Assembly (NCBI GenBank): GCA_016946835.1
Contig: JACVTC010000340.1
Span: forward strand, 1 to 42,094
Direction of reading: 5' to 3'
DNA length: 42,094 nucleotides
DNA from: Neocallimastix lanati (nom. inval.)
Lineage: Eukaryota > Neocallimastigomycota > Neocallimastigomycetes > Neocallimastigales > Neocallimastigaceae
In this document: positions 20,801 to 31,867 of the stretch, piece by piece
Layout: the number at the start of each line of letters is the position of its first letter
Position numbering within the stretch: the stretch's first letter is position 1
Made by a program: the position numbers and the translations under genes
The notes under the pieces: generated by a model
Database searches by the model: none
Told to the model about the DNA's origin: nothing
The model's input: the letters and a program-made list of their open reading frames with translations, nothing else

Positions 20801-22725
20801 AAAAATTTATTATAAAAATTTTACAAAAAAATAAAAAAATTTTTTTTTTAAAAATGAAGTTACAAATAATTTATTTTCATTTTAAGTAAGTGCAAACAAA
20901 AGCTTTTCTAATGATATATTTATTTTTATTTTAAGATTATTATTTCATGAATTATTTCAACCCATATTTCCAACTTGATTCATGATTATTATAAAAATTT
21001 ATAATAAAAATTTTACTGAGAAAAAAAAAAAAAAATTTTTTTTAAAAATGAAGTTACAAATAATTTATATTCATTTTAAGTAAGCGAAAACAAATGCTTT
21101 TCTAATGATATAATATATTTTATTCTAGGTTTACTACTTCATGAGTTATTTCAACCCATATTTCTAACTTGATTCATGATTATTATAAAAATTTATTATA
21201 AAAATTTTAGTAAAAAATAAAAAAAAAATTTTTTTTTTTTTAAAAATGAAGTTACAAATAATTTATATTCATTTTAAGTAAGCGAAAACGAATGCTTTTC
21301 TAATTATATAATATATTTTATTCTATGTTTACCATTTCATGAGTTATTTCAACCCATATTTCTAACTTGTTTCATGATTATTATAAAAATTTATTATAAA
21401 AATTTTACTGAAAAATAAAAAAAAATTTTTTTTTTTAAAAATGAAGTTACAAATAATTTATTTTCATTTTAAGTAAGCGCAAATAAATGTATTTCTAATG
21501 ATGTAATATATTTTATTCTAAGTTTACTATTTCATGAGTTATTTCAACCCATATTTCTAACTTGTTTCATGATTATTATAAAAATTTATTATAAAAATTT
21601 TACTGAGAAAAAAAAAAAAAAAAAATTTTTTTTTTAAAAATGAAGTTACAAATAATTTATTTTCATTTTAAGTAAGTGCAAACAAAAGCTTTTCTAATGA
21701 TATATTTATTTTTATTTTAAGATTATTATTTCATGAATTATTTCAACCCATATTTCCAACTTGTTTCATGATTATTATAAAAATTTATTATAAAAATTTT
21801 AGTAAAAAATAAAAAAAAAATTTTTTTTTTAAAAATGAAGTTACAAATAATTTATATTCATTTTAAGTAAGAGAAAACAAATACTTTTCTAATGATATAA
21901 TTTATTTTATTCTAGGTTTACTACTTCATGAGTTATTTCAACCCATATTTCCAACTTGATTCATGATTATTATAAAAATTTATTATAAAAATTTTAGTAA
22001 AAAATAAAAAAAATTTTTTTTTTTTTAAAAATGAAGTTACAAATAATTTATTTTCATTTTAAGTAAGCGAAAACAAATGCTTTTCTAATGATATAATATA
22101 TTTTATTCTAGGTTTACTATTTCATGATTTATTTCAACCTATATATCCAACTTGATTTATGATTATTATAAAAATTTATTATAAAAATTTTACTGAAAAA
22201 AAAAAAAAAAAATTTTTTTTTTAAAAATGAAGTTACAAATAATTTATTTTCATTTTAAGTAAGTGCAAACAAAAGCTTTTCTAATGATATATTTATTTTT
22301 ATTTTAAGATTATTATTTCATGAATTATTTCAACCCATATTTCCAACTTGATTCATGATTATTATAAAAATTTATAATAAAAATTTTACTGAGAAAAAAA
22401 AAAAAAAATTTTTTTTAAAAATGAAGTTACAAATAATTTATATTCATTTTAAGTAAGTGCAAACAAAAGCTTTTCTAATGATATATTTATTTTTATTTTA
22501 AGATTATTATTTCATGAGTTATTTCAACCCATATTTCCAACTTGATTCATGATTATTATAAAAATTTATTACAAAAATTTTACTAAAAAATAAAAAAAAA
22601 ATTTTTTTTTTTAAAAATGAAGTTACAAATAATTTATTTTCATTTTAAGTAAGCGAAAACAAATGCTTTTCTAATGATATAATTTATTTTATTCTAGGTT
22701 TACTATTTCATGAGTTATTTCATCG
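17850..22725 (+). repeat. 195-bp satellite (about 25 units)
   Basis: ATGAAGTTACAAATAATTTA recurs about every 195 bp from 17935 to 22620. Consensus order: TTTCATGAGTTATTTCAACC, CATATTTCCAACTTGATTCA, TGATTATTATAAAAATTTAT, an A7-11/T8-13 junction, AAAAATGAAGTTAC, CATTTTAAGTAAGAGAAAAC, AAATGCTTTTCTAATGATAT, TTATTCTAGGTTTACTA. A variant subtype (GTGCAAACAAAAGCTTTTCT with TTTTAAGATTATTATTTCAT) appears near 19135, 20885, 21665, 22255 and 22450, indicating block-wise homogenisation. The period is near a nucleosome repeat length. Confidence 0.95.
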
Positions 22726-23120
22726 TATATACAATATTATTTCAGGGTTAATAATTAAAATTAATTATAAAATTTTTAAAAAAATTAAAAAAATACTTGA
22801 ATAATTTTAAAATTTAGTTGCGATGAATTCAACGTTTAATATAATAAAACCCTATTTATTGTGCATCTAGTGATATATTATTTTCATTTATTCGTTAAAA
22901 ATTTAAAAAGTTATAAAACTTCAAATCTCAAAACTATCTATATGTATTATTAATAATTTAATAAAAATAACCCTAAGTTTAAACAAATATTTGAATATCT
23001 TGAAAATTTAGTTGTGAAGGGTTCAACATTTAATAAAATATACATTTAATTGATAAGCATCTTATAATATAATTTTAATTTGTTCATTAGTTATTTCAAT
23101 AATTGTAAACCATTAAATCT
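22726..23120 (+). repeat. two diverged about 195-bp units beside the satellite
   Basis: AAATTTAGTTGCGATGAATT (about 22810) and AAATTTAGTTGTGAAGGGTT (about 23004) lie about 194 bp apart with similar following sequence (TCAACRTTTAATA, CTCAAMACTAT). They look like old, diverged relatives at the edge of the 195-bp array. Confidence 0.55.
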
Positions 23121-23351
23121 CAACACTATTTTTTGAAACACACACACATACAAACAAATAAAAAAAAAAAAAAAAAAACCAAAACAAAAAAACAAAAAAA
23201 CAAACAAAAAAAAAAAAATAAATTTTAATTTTTCATAAACAAGTAATATTGTATTTTCAAATAATATATTATTATATGCCTTTTTATTATATTATTTAAA
23301 TAAAATTTGAATCTTTATTAATTTTTAAATAAAATATCTAAGTCTCAAATC

Positions 23352-23390
<39 letters not shown>
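23121..23390. repeat. CA microsatellite, A/C-rich run and T37 homopolymer
   Basis: ACACACACACATACAAACAA at about 23140, then A runs broken by C (to about 23220), AT-rich DNA, and a T run at about 23350-23387. Confidence 0.8.
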
Positions 23391-23391
<1 letters not shown>

Positions 23392-24165
23392 ATAAATAAA
23401 AAAAATGAAATATATAATTTAGTTTCTTTTAAAATAATTATATTAGAACTATAAAAATATATCATTTAATTACTATAAAAAAGAAATTATTTGTAAAGTG
23501 AGTGACCTTTAATTATTTATTCTTTTTATTTTTGATTTAAAAAATATTTAATATTTAAATATATATAAAAAATATTATATTTAAAAAATTATTATTAATA
23601 ATTAAGAAAAATTATTTAATTTTATTTATTTTTTATAAAAATTATTAAAATACATATTTTATGTTATTATAAAGTTTTGACATTATTTTTTTTATAAAAA
23701 AGTACTTTTATATTTTCTTTTTTATCATTATAGGTTTATTTTATTATGTTTTGAATACTAAATGATTAATTAAATATTAATCTTCAAAATCCTTTATAAA
23801 AATATTGTTAGTAATAAATATTAATATACTAAATAAATATATATAATATTTAAAGCTTAATAATTCTTGAAATAAAAATGGTAGTACAATAAATAATATA
23901 TCTTTTAAATAATATTTCTTAAATGTTTATTTTATTAAAGAATGAATATTTAATAATTAATATTTAAATAAATATTCATCTTATTAATAATAATTATGAA
24001 TAATAAAAAATAGTAATAATATTAAAAGTTATGTACCTCTTGAAATAAAAATAATAAAATAATAAATAACATTTTATTTTATTTATTTACATTTATTACT
24101 TTTTTTATCAAAATATAAATATTTATTGATTATTATTATTAATTTTACTTATATTTTATATATCC
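23391..24165. other. AT-rich spacer, no gene seen
   Basis: A/T-rich throughout with stops in all frames. No array, RNA or conserved motif recognised. Confidence 0.55.
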
Positions 24166-24705
24166 ACTAATTTCAATAACCCAAAAAATTTCTTTGACCT
24201 TAAATCTTCTTTGACCCTAAATTTTTCAATAACCCAAAAAAATTTCTTTGACCTTAAATTTTCTTTGACCTTAAATTTTCTTTGACCCTAAATTTTTCAA
24301 TAACCCAAAAAAATTTTTTGACCTAAAAATTTCTTTGACCCTAATTTTTTCAATAACCCAAAAAAATTTTTTGACCTAAAAATTTTTTGACTCTAAATTC
24401 TCTTTGACCCTAAATTTTTCAATAACCCAAAAAAATTTTTTGACCTAAAAAATTCTTTGACCCTAAATTTTTCAATAACCCAAAAAAATTTTTTGACCTA
24501 AAAAATTCTTTGACCCTAAATTTTTCAATAAACCAAAAAAATTTTTTGACCCTAAATTTTTCAATAATCAAAAAAAATTTTTTGACCTAAAAAATTCTTT
24601 GACCCTAAATTTTTCAATAAACCAAAAAAATTTTTTGACCTAAAAAATTCTTTGACCCTAAATTTTTCAATACCCCAAAAAATTTTTTTGACCTAAAAAT
24701 TTCTA
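24166..24705 (+). repeat. GACCCTAAA minisatellite (about 65-bp period)
   Basis: Alternating TTTCAATAACCCAAAAAA and TTTTTTGACCTAAAAAATTC with CTTTGACCCTAAATTTTTCA, about nine units of 60-70 bp. Most units contain ACCCTAA, a telomere-like hexamer core, in the same orientation as the terminal telomere. Present once in the window. Confidence 0.85.
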
Positions 24706-25640
24706 AAGAGAAAGTTGTATTTCAAAATGTATCATAAATTAAATCAAATATATATTTAATATTTTATTTAATTTTAAAGATATATTTTTATTTTTTTTAT
24801 AAAATAAAATAATAATATTTAGTATTACTTAATTTTAAATATATATATTTATTTTTTTTATTTATAATAATTTATTCTTTTCCTTTTTTTTTTATAAAAT
24901 AAAAAAAGAAATAAGTAAATAAAAATTATATATAAATAAATAATAAATAATAAATAAAAAAATAAATAATAAATAATAAATAAAAAAATAAATAATAAAT
25001 AAAAATAATAAATAATAAATAATTAAATAATAAGTAATAAATAAGTAATAAAAAATAATAAATAATAAATAATAAATAATTAATAATTAAATAATAAATA
25101 AATAAATAATAATTAAATAATTAAATAATTAAATAATAAATAATAAATAAATGCTACAAAAAAAAAAAATTAAATAAAAAAATAATAAAATAAAAAAATA
25201 TATATATTTATAAATTATTTTAATTGTTAATTTCTTATTAATTATTTTTATATAATTTATTCGTGGTTATGTACATTAGATATTATTTTATTTTTTAATT
25301 ATTTAATAATTTTTATAGTTAAAGATTTAAATATTTTTATAATCCTAAATGTAGATTAATTATATTGTGTTTAATAAAATACTATTTGATTTTATTTTTT
25401 AGTATAAATAATATTTTTATTTATTTTTATTTTTTTTTATTCCTTAAAAAAATTAATCATCTAATGTACTCTAAAATAAACTATAATTAAATATTGTTCA
25501 TTAATATTTTATATTTATCTATTATTATTTTTTATCTATATATTAATATAATAATTAAAAAAAAAAAAAAAAAGTTTTTTCTTTTCAGCTTTAAAATTAA
25601 ATTTTGATTAAAAAATTTAAAAAATTAAGTTTTTAAAAAA
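24706..25640. other. AT-rich spacer with AAATAAT microsatellite
   Basis: AATAATAAATAAATAAT-type simple sequence from about 24935 to 25150, otherwise A/T-rich single-copy DNA. No gene seen. Confidence 0.6.
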
Positions 25641-25716
25641 ATGGCATATCCGAAATTTTATTTTATAATTAATTTAATATAAATCTATAATTAAATTAAA
25701 AATTTAAATTTTTTTG

Positions 25717-25800
25717 GACCAATCGATTTTTAAATAGAAAAATTTTTCTACTTTGACAAATAAAACCCGCTTTTGCTAAGGGGGTGGTCATTTTTTTTGG
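25717..25800 (+). ncRNA. candidate structured RNA patch
   Basis: An island of higher complexity. GACCA (25717-25721) can pair with TGGTC (25785-25789). It encloses a 16-nt perfect palindrome TAGAAAAATTTTTCTA (25735-25750) and a CCC/GGG hairpin (25766-25768/25780-25782, loop GCTTTTGCTAA), followed by ATTTTTTTTGG (25790-25800), similar to an Sm site. The layout recalls U5 snRNA, but the invariant U5 loop is not matched and no 3' stem follows. Only the island and its pairing are seen; the RNA assignment is speculative. Confidence 0.2.
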
Positions 25801-26009
25801 TTTTTTATCTATGTGATGGGAAAAAAAAAAAAAAAAAAAAAAAAAAAATAAATAAAATAAAATTATATAATTATTAAAATTTTAAATAGCGAAATAAAAT
25901 TTTTGATTGTGGGTTTTTTTTTGGGATAATAATTATTTTTGGTGCATAGATAATATTTATTTTTTTTTTTAATTTTTTTTTTCTTATTGCAAGCTTTTTA
26001 CTTTGTAAA

Positions 26010-26240
26010 AAGTTTAACTTTAGAAAGATAAAAGAAATAAATATTTTTCTTTCTTTCTTTCTTTTTTTTTTTATTAATTTTTTTTATTATTTTTATTTTA
26101 AATTATTTTATTTTAAAAATAAAATAAAAATAAAAATAAAAAAAAAAATTAAAAAATGTTGAGAGGAAGAGGGGAAAATTTTTCTTTTTCTTTTTTTTCT
26201 ATTTTAGAAAAATAAAAGAAATAAATATTTTTCTTTCTTT

Positions 26241-26274
<34 letters not shown>

Positions 26275-26748
26275 TTTTTTTTATTTTTATTTTAAATTAT
26301 TTTATTTTAAAAATAAAATAAAAATAAAAATAAAAAAAAAAATTAAAAAATGATGAAAGGAAGAGGGGAATTTTTTCTTTTTTTTTTTTTCTATTTTAGA
26401 AAAATAAAAGAAATAAATATTTTTCTTTCTTTCTTTCTTTTTTTTTTTTAATTTTTTTTTATTTTTATTTTAAATTATTTTATTTTAAAAATAAAATAAA
26501 AATAAAAATAAAAAAAAATTAAAAAATGATGAAAGGAAGAGGGGAATTTTTTTCTTTTTTTTTTTTTTTATTTTAGAAAGATAAACGAAATAATATTTTT
26601 CTTTTTTCTTTCTTTTTTTTTTTATTTTTTTTTTTATTTTTATTTTAAATTATTTTTTAAAAAAAAATAAATTAAATTAAAAAATGATGAAAGGAAGAGG
26701 GAAATTTTTTTCTTTTTTTTTTCTACTTTAGAAAGATAAAAGAAATAA

Positions 26749-26782
<34 letters not shown>

Positions 26783-27010
26783 TAATTTTTTTATTATTTT
26801 TATTTTAAATTATTTTTAAAAAAAAAATAAAATAAAAATAAAAATAAAAAAAATTAAAAAATGATGAAATGGAAGAAGGAAATTTTTTTTTTCTATTTTA
26901 GAAAGATAAAAAGAAAAAATATTTTTCCTTCATTTTTATTTTAATTTTTTATTTTTATTTTTAATTATTTTTTTTAAAGAATAAAATAAAATAAAAATAA
27001 AAAAAAAGTG
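26010..27010 (+). repeat. tandem foldback array (about 155-192-bp units)
   Basis: TTTTAGAAAGATAAAAGAAA-type starts recur at about 26012, 26202, 26394, 26571, 26726 and 26895. Each unit has a CTTT/T-rich tract, a T-rich then A-rich inverted stretch (TTTTTATTTTAAATTATTTT against AAAATAAAATAAAAATAAAA), and GATGAAAGGAAGAGGGGAA. Unit length decays to the right; related debris continues to about 27330. Confidence 0.82.
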
Positions 27011-27530
27011 ATGAGAGGGAGGAGATGAATTTTTTTTTCTTTTTTTAATTGTAAAAGGCTAAAATTTTAGAAAATTAAAAACAATAATATATATGTTTTT
27101 TATTTAAAAAAAATAAGAAAGAAAGAAAGAAAGGAAAAAAAAATAAAAGAATATAAGAATTTTTTTTTGTTATCCTTTTTTTGCTTATTAAAAGGCTAAA
27201 TTTTAGAAAGATAGAAAAAATAATATTTTTTATTATGGTTTTTTCTTTCTTTCATTTTTATTAAAAAAAAAAAAAAATAAAATAAAAAATTAAATAAAAT
27301 AAAAAAAATTAAACATTATGGGAAGAAGTATTTTTTTATTATATGTAAATTAATTAATTTTTTTTCAAAAATTATTTATTTAAAAAAAGGTCATGAAATG
27401 AGTATAACTATCTTTTTTTTATTAAAGACCTTATAATTTTAAATGTCTTAAATTTATTTTAAAAAAGTTTTACTTTAAAATATGGATAACCCATTTTTTA
27501 TTTTTAAAAATAATTATTAAAAAAAAAATA
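27011..27530. other. degenerate AT-rich region with repeat debris
   Basis: Partial AAAGGCTAAAATTTTAGAAA-type fragments of the preceding array and A/T-rich sequence; no gene seen. Confidence 0.5.
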
Positions 27531-27690
27531 ATTAAAAGTTATAAATTTAAGAATCATAAATAAATAATTATTAACGTTTTTTAAAATTATAAATTAAAGA
27601 ATCATAAATAAATAATTATTAACGTTTATTAAAATTATAAATATTAAAGAATCATAAATAATAATAAACATTTATTAAAATTATAAATAA
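27531..27690 (+). repeat. 58-bp tandem repeat (3 units)
   Basis: AAAGAATCATAAATAAATAA followed by TTATTAACGTTT recurs three times at a spacing of about 58 bp; the third unit is partly degenerate. Confidence 0.75.
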
Positions 27691-28014
27691 TAAAATAAAT
27701 TATATAATAGATAATAAATATAATACCTAAATAATACCAAAATATCAATATATATAACTAATAATAAAATTTATACAAAATTTTCATTTTAATATGATAA
27801 TTTTAATATTTATATTAATATATATTGATTGGATTAATGTTTAATTTATAAATAGCAAATAGTATTTTTTTTAATGCTATTTTCATTGTATTATAACTAT
27901 AATTTATTAATATTTAATTATGAAATTTAATTAATTATTAATTTTTAAATAACTATATTAAAATATTTTATTTATTAGTTTTTGTTTAATATTTAAATTA
28001 TTATTATTTAAAAA
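27691..28014. other. AT-rich spacer
   Basis: A/T-rich; nothing recognised. Confidence 0.5.
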
Positions 28015-28064
28015 ACTTTTTTTTTTTTTTTTTTTTTTTGATTAGATTTTTATTACTATATAAC

Positions 28065-28097
<33 letters not shown>

Positions 28098-28195
28098 AAA
28101 AAAAGAAGCAAGCAAAAAAAAAAAAAAAAAAAAAAAAAAAGAAAAAAAAGAAGCAAAGCAAAAAAAATATATATATATATATATATATATATTAT
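28015..28195. repeat. homopolymer and AT microsatellite cluster
   Basis: T run (about 28017-28039), A runs with a twice-repeated AAAAAAAAGAAGCAA(A)GC insert, and an (AT)n run (about 28168-28192). Confidence 0.85.
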
Positions 28196-28340
28196 TTTTT
28201 TTTTAAATTTATAAAATATGAAAAACTTATATAAAATTAATTACTTTTAATTCAGTTTTAAATTTTAAAAAATAATTTTAATTTAGTTTTACGAAATTAT
28301 TTGAAATTATTAATTAAAAATTTATATTATATAAAATAAA
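28196..28340. other. AT-rich left flank of the second A copy
   Basis: Ends in ATATAAAATAAA directly before AGCGTTTG of element A'. No telomeric repeat is present at this junction, unlike at 442/443. Confidence 0.6.
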
Positions 28341-29874
28341 AGCGTTTGTTCTATTGTTTATTGTCATTATTTATTTATTTTTAAATATTGTTTAAAATAA
28401 TAGTTTTATAATTATATTGTTTTTATATTTGCATCATCCCTTTGATAAAACAAAATAATAAATAAATTATTTTAAAAACAAATAAATTTTTATGAATCCG
28501 TTTTTTTATTTTATTTTATTTTATTAATATAAATAAATTATTTTAAATAAAAGAATAAATCCCTTTGTATTAAAATGTAAATTAAAAGTGGACCTATAAT
28601 ATTTTGTTTTATTTTATAATATTTTGTTTTATTTTTTTAATAATAAAGAAATTTAGAGTATAAATATCTTTTGTTTTTTTTTAAAATATTTTTTCCGTAT
28701 TAATGAGTATTCGTTTGCAATATTCATTATATCAAAATAAAATAAAATATATTTAAATAATTCGCCCAGAATTCAGGTTTTTTAACCTGTTTTCTGGAAT
28801 GTCTTTAAACTCTTCCAGTTGACACTTTTGTTAGCTGGACTCTTTTTGATTTAAACTCCGGTTCTCACTTTTGATTACTGGAATGTAATCTCTCCGGTTT
28901 CCTTTTGGAATGATTTTTTGGTTCCTTTTGGTTTTCAGGATTTCTGTTGTCTTGCTGAACTCTCCGGTTTACTCTTTGTTGGTTTGCTGGATTCTCTTTC
29001 GGTTATTCTTCTGGTTACTTGATTGGTTGTTGGATTCTCGTTTGCTTATTCTCCAGGGTACTCCTTTGATTCAGAGTTCTTGTCTTTTAGTTCTCTTGTC
29101 TATTCTTTGGGTTATTCTGGATTCTTTGGATCCCTTTTTTTGGTTCTCGGTTCTCCGACCTTACCTTCTTGGGATGTATTTTCTTTATTCTCTATGATTG
29201 TTATAATAATTAACAATACTTTTAATTAATTATTATTTATTTAATAATTAATTATTTTATTATTATAATAATCTATTTAATAAACTTATGTATAATTGTT
29301 ATTATTTATATAATAACAATATTTTTTAATCAAAATTGTTTGATTATTATTTCTCATAATAATAATCTTCTATAAAATCATGTATTAATTATTATTATTT
29401 TCATAATAATAATAATTTTCTATTTTAAAATGTATTATTTATTAACTCATGTATTAATTATTATTTCTCATAATAATTATAAACTCATGTATTAATTATT
29501 ATTTTTATAATAATATTAATTCTTAAAGATTGTATTAATTATTATTTTACAATAATAATTACTTAATATTTAAAGTTATTATTCGCTTGCTATAATTATT
29601 ATTATTTTCTTAATAATAATTCTCTAGAATAGTATAGAATTCTTTGTTACAAATAGAATAGTTTAAAAATCTTAGAATAGATTTTAATATCTAAAATAAA
29701 AATCTTATTTTCTATTATTATTTGTTTAAAATAATAATAGTCGCTAGAATAGTTTAATAATTAAACTTCTTGAAAATCAATAATGATTTTTCTTAAATTA
29801 TATATACATTAATAATGTATTAACTATTTTGATTAATTTTATTAAATAAAATTATAACGTTTAAAACCTAACCC
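28341..29874 (+). mobile_element. telomere-linked element A, copy 2 (A')
   Basis: Matches 443-1974 end to end: same start (AGCGTTTG), same pyrimidine-rich block, same hairpin chain and same 16-mer end (29859-29874). By eye the differences are a 5-nt TTTTA unit and one T near the left, plus one replaced patch (10 nt at 1621-1630 versus 16 nt at 29515-29530). Its 3' end runs directly into the interstitial telomere array. Its left flank is AT-rich DNA, not telomere. Confidence 0.8.
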
Positions 29875-30105
29875 TAACCCCTAACCCCCCTAACCCCTAC
29901 CCCTAACCCCTAACCCCTAACCCCTAACCCCTAACCCCCCTCCCTAACCCCTAACCCCTAACCCCTAACCCCTAACCCTAACCCCTAACCCCTAACCCCT
30001 AACCCTAACCCTAACCCTAACCCTAACCCCTAACCCCTAACCCTAACCCCTAACCCCTAACCCCTAACCCCTAACCCCTAACCCCTAACCCTAACCCTAA
30101 CCCCT
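29867..30105 (+). repeat. interstitial telomere array
   Basis: About 239 bp of CCCTAA/CCCCTAA with a few C-rich irregularities (CCCCCCTAAC, CCCCCCTCCC), in the same orientation as the terminal telomere. It begins inside the CCTAACCC end of A' and ends at CCCCTTATCACGTGATTT. Orientation indicates a former left chromosome end now buried, not a head-to-head fusion. Confidence 0.95.
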
Positions 30106-31867
30106 TATCACGTGATTTTAAAAAGATTTTTTATTTCTTTTTTTTTGTTCTTTTTATCTCTTTAATTAAACAAATAAAATTCCTTTATAATTTATATTAT
30201 TTTCTTTTTTATTCATACTTTTTAAATAAATAATAATTTAAATTTATCTTTATTTTTTATTTTTATTTCTTTCTTATAAAATAATTTAATTTTTTAAATT
30301 AGTTAGACTAATTTTATTTTTTCAATGAATCCGTTTTACTCTTATATTGGAAAATTTTTAACAAATTTATAAATTTCATTTAAACTAAATTTTCTTTATT
30401 TTTTAAATTAATTTATATTTAAATAATTTTATTTCAATTTTAAATATTAAATAATCTTAAAAGTTATTTGTTTTTATTTTAATAACAAAATATTAATCAT
30501 TTTAATTATAAAATAAAAATTATTAGCCTTAAATTTAACAATAAATTTTAAATAAATCTTATTTTTATTTATTAAATTAAATATTAATATTTTGTTCATA
30601 ATTGAAAATAAATTTTCTTAATTTTATACTTGAAAGTATTTTATATAAATAAAAACTTATTATATTAATCAAAAATTATATATTTTTAAAATCTAATAAA
30701 CTGTAATAATATAAATAATTTTATACCTTTCCATTATAATAATAATTTAATATATATATACAATTTTCTAAATTTATAATTTGAAATTTAAAATAATTGA
30801 AATTATTATTGATAAAATATAAATTAAAATGAAAATACTAATTTTAATAAATCAATTTAAAATATATTAAATATATTTCTTTATTAATTATAAAACTAAA
30901 AATATTCGATGATTGAATTTTTAAATTAATTTAATTATATTAATATTTTTTTTTTTATTAATTTTTTTAATAAATACTTTCCTTTATAAAAAATATTTCA
31001 ATTATTAATTCTTTTAAATATTTTTTATTGCAATTTATTTTCTTTTTATTTAGAAAATAAATAAAATAAATAATAAAAATAATATATATATTATTTTATA
31101 CGAATAATTATATTTTTTAAAAACGAAATATTTTAATATTTATAGTAATCTATCAAGATTATTATATTCAAACGTTAATACTAATTACTAAAAATATACT
31201 ATAATAAATAAAATATTTTAATAATAATATAATAATATTTAATATTAAATTTAAATAGAAGTAATCTTATACTATTAAATTTTAAATTTATTTAAATTAA
31301 TATTATATATTAATTGAAATTTTTATATAAAGTATTTAATTTTAAATTGAAAAATCATTTAAATTTTATATTCTAAAAAAATAATTATATTTATATATTA
31401 ATATAAATTTATATCATTTTACCACTTAAAACATAATTTAATAATATACATTATTTACATAAAATTATTTTTTTATAAATTTTTAAATTTATTATTATTA
31501 ATTTAAAATATAAATAATTATTTTTATGTTTATTTTTTTATACATTAATAGTAAAAATAAAATAATTCTGAACTAATTAAAAATAAAAAATTTCAATTTT
31601 TATATATACCTGAATATAAAAAAAAATTTTTTATATATATACATTATATTTTAAAATAAACTTTCATTTTTTTTTTTTAATTTATACATTAAAACAAAAA
31701 ATAACAAAATTTTAAATTAAAAAAAAAAAATTAAATATTTTTATTTATTTTATATAAATATATAAAAAAAATTTTTTTTTTTATCTTCTATATTAAATTT
31801 TAATATTATAAATTTTTCCATATGTATAATGTAATATTCTTATTATTCTTTTTTACTAATAATTAAA
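30106..31867. other. AT-rich segment unique to the second duplicate
   Basis: 1.76 kb with no ORF, array or RNA that I recognise. It shares ATGAATCCGTTTT (30325-30337) with element A (593-605). A 17-nt direct repeat AATTAAACAAATAAAAT occurs at 30164-30180 and 31861-31877, the latter spanning the border at which similarity to the first duplicate begins. The first duplicate has E2 in place of this segment. Confidence 0.6.
30107..30116. promoter_or_regulatory. ATCACGTGAT palindrome at the telomere border
   Basis: A 10-bp perfect palindrome with an E-box CACGTG core, two bases after the last telomeric C run. It matches the consensus RTCACRTG bound by Cbf1-type bHLH proteins in yeasts. It is the only such site I noticed in the window; function is not shown. 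Confidence 0.3.

Noticed and set aside
17850-22725. Splice-site-like words (AAGTAAG, TTATTCTAG) in the 195-bp satellite
   Set aside because: They are fixed parts of the repeat unit with no coding sequence between them.
25717-25800. U5 snRNA assignment
   Set aside because: The loop GCTTTTGCTAA does not match the invariant U5 loop and there is no 3' stem-loop after the Sm-like site. Kept only as an unexplained structured patch.
30107-30200. Point-centromere reading (CDEI-like site followed by AT-rich DNA)
   Set aside because: No CDEIII-like element follows and the whole region is AT-rich; only the CACGTG palindrome itself is reported.
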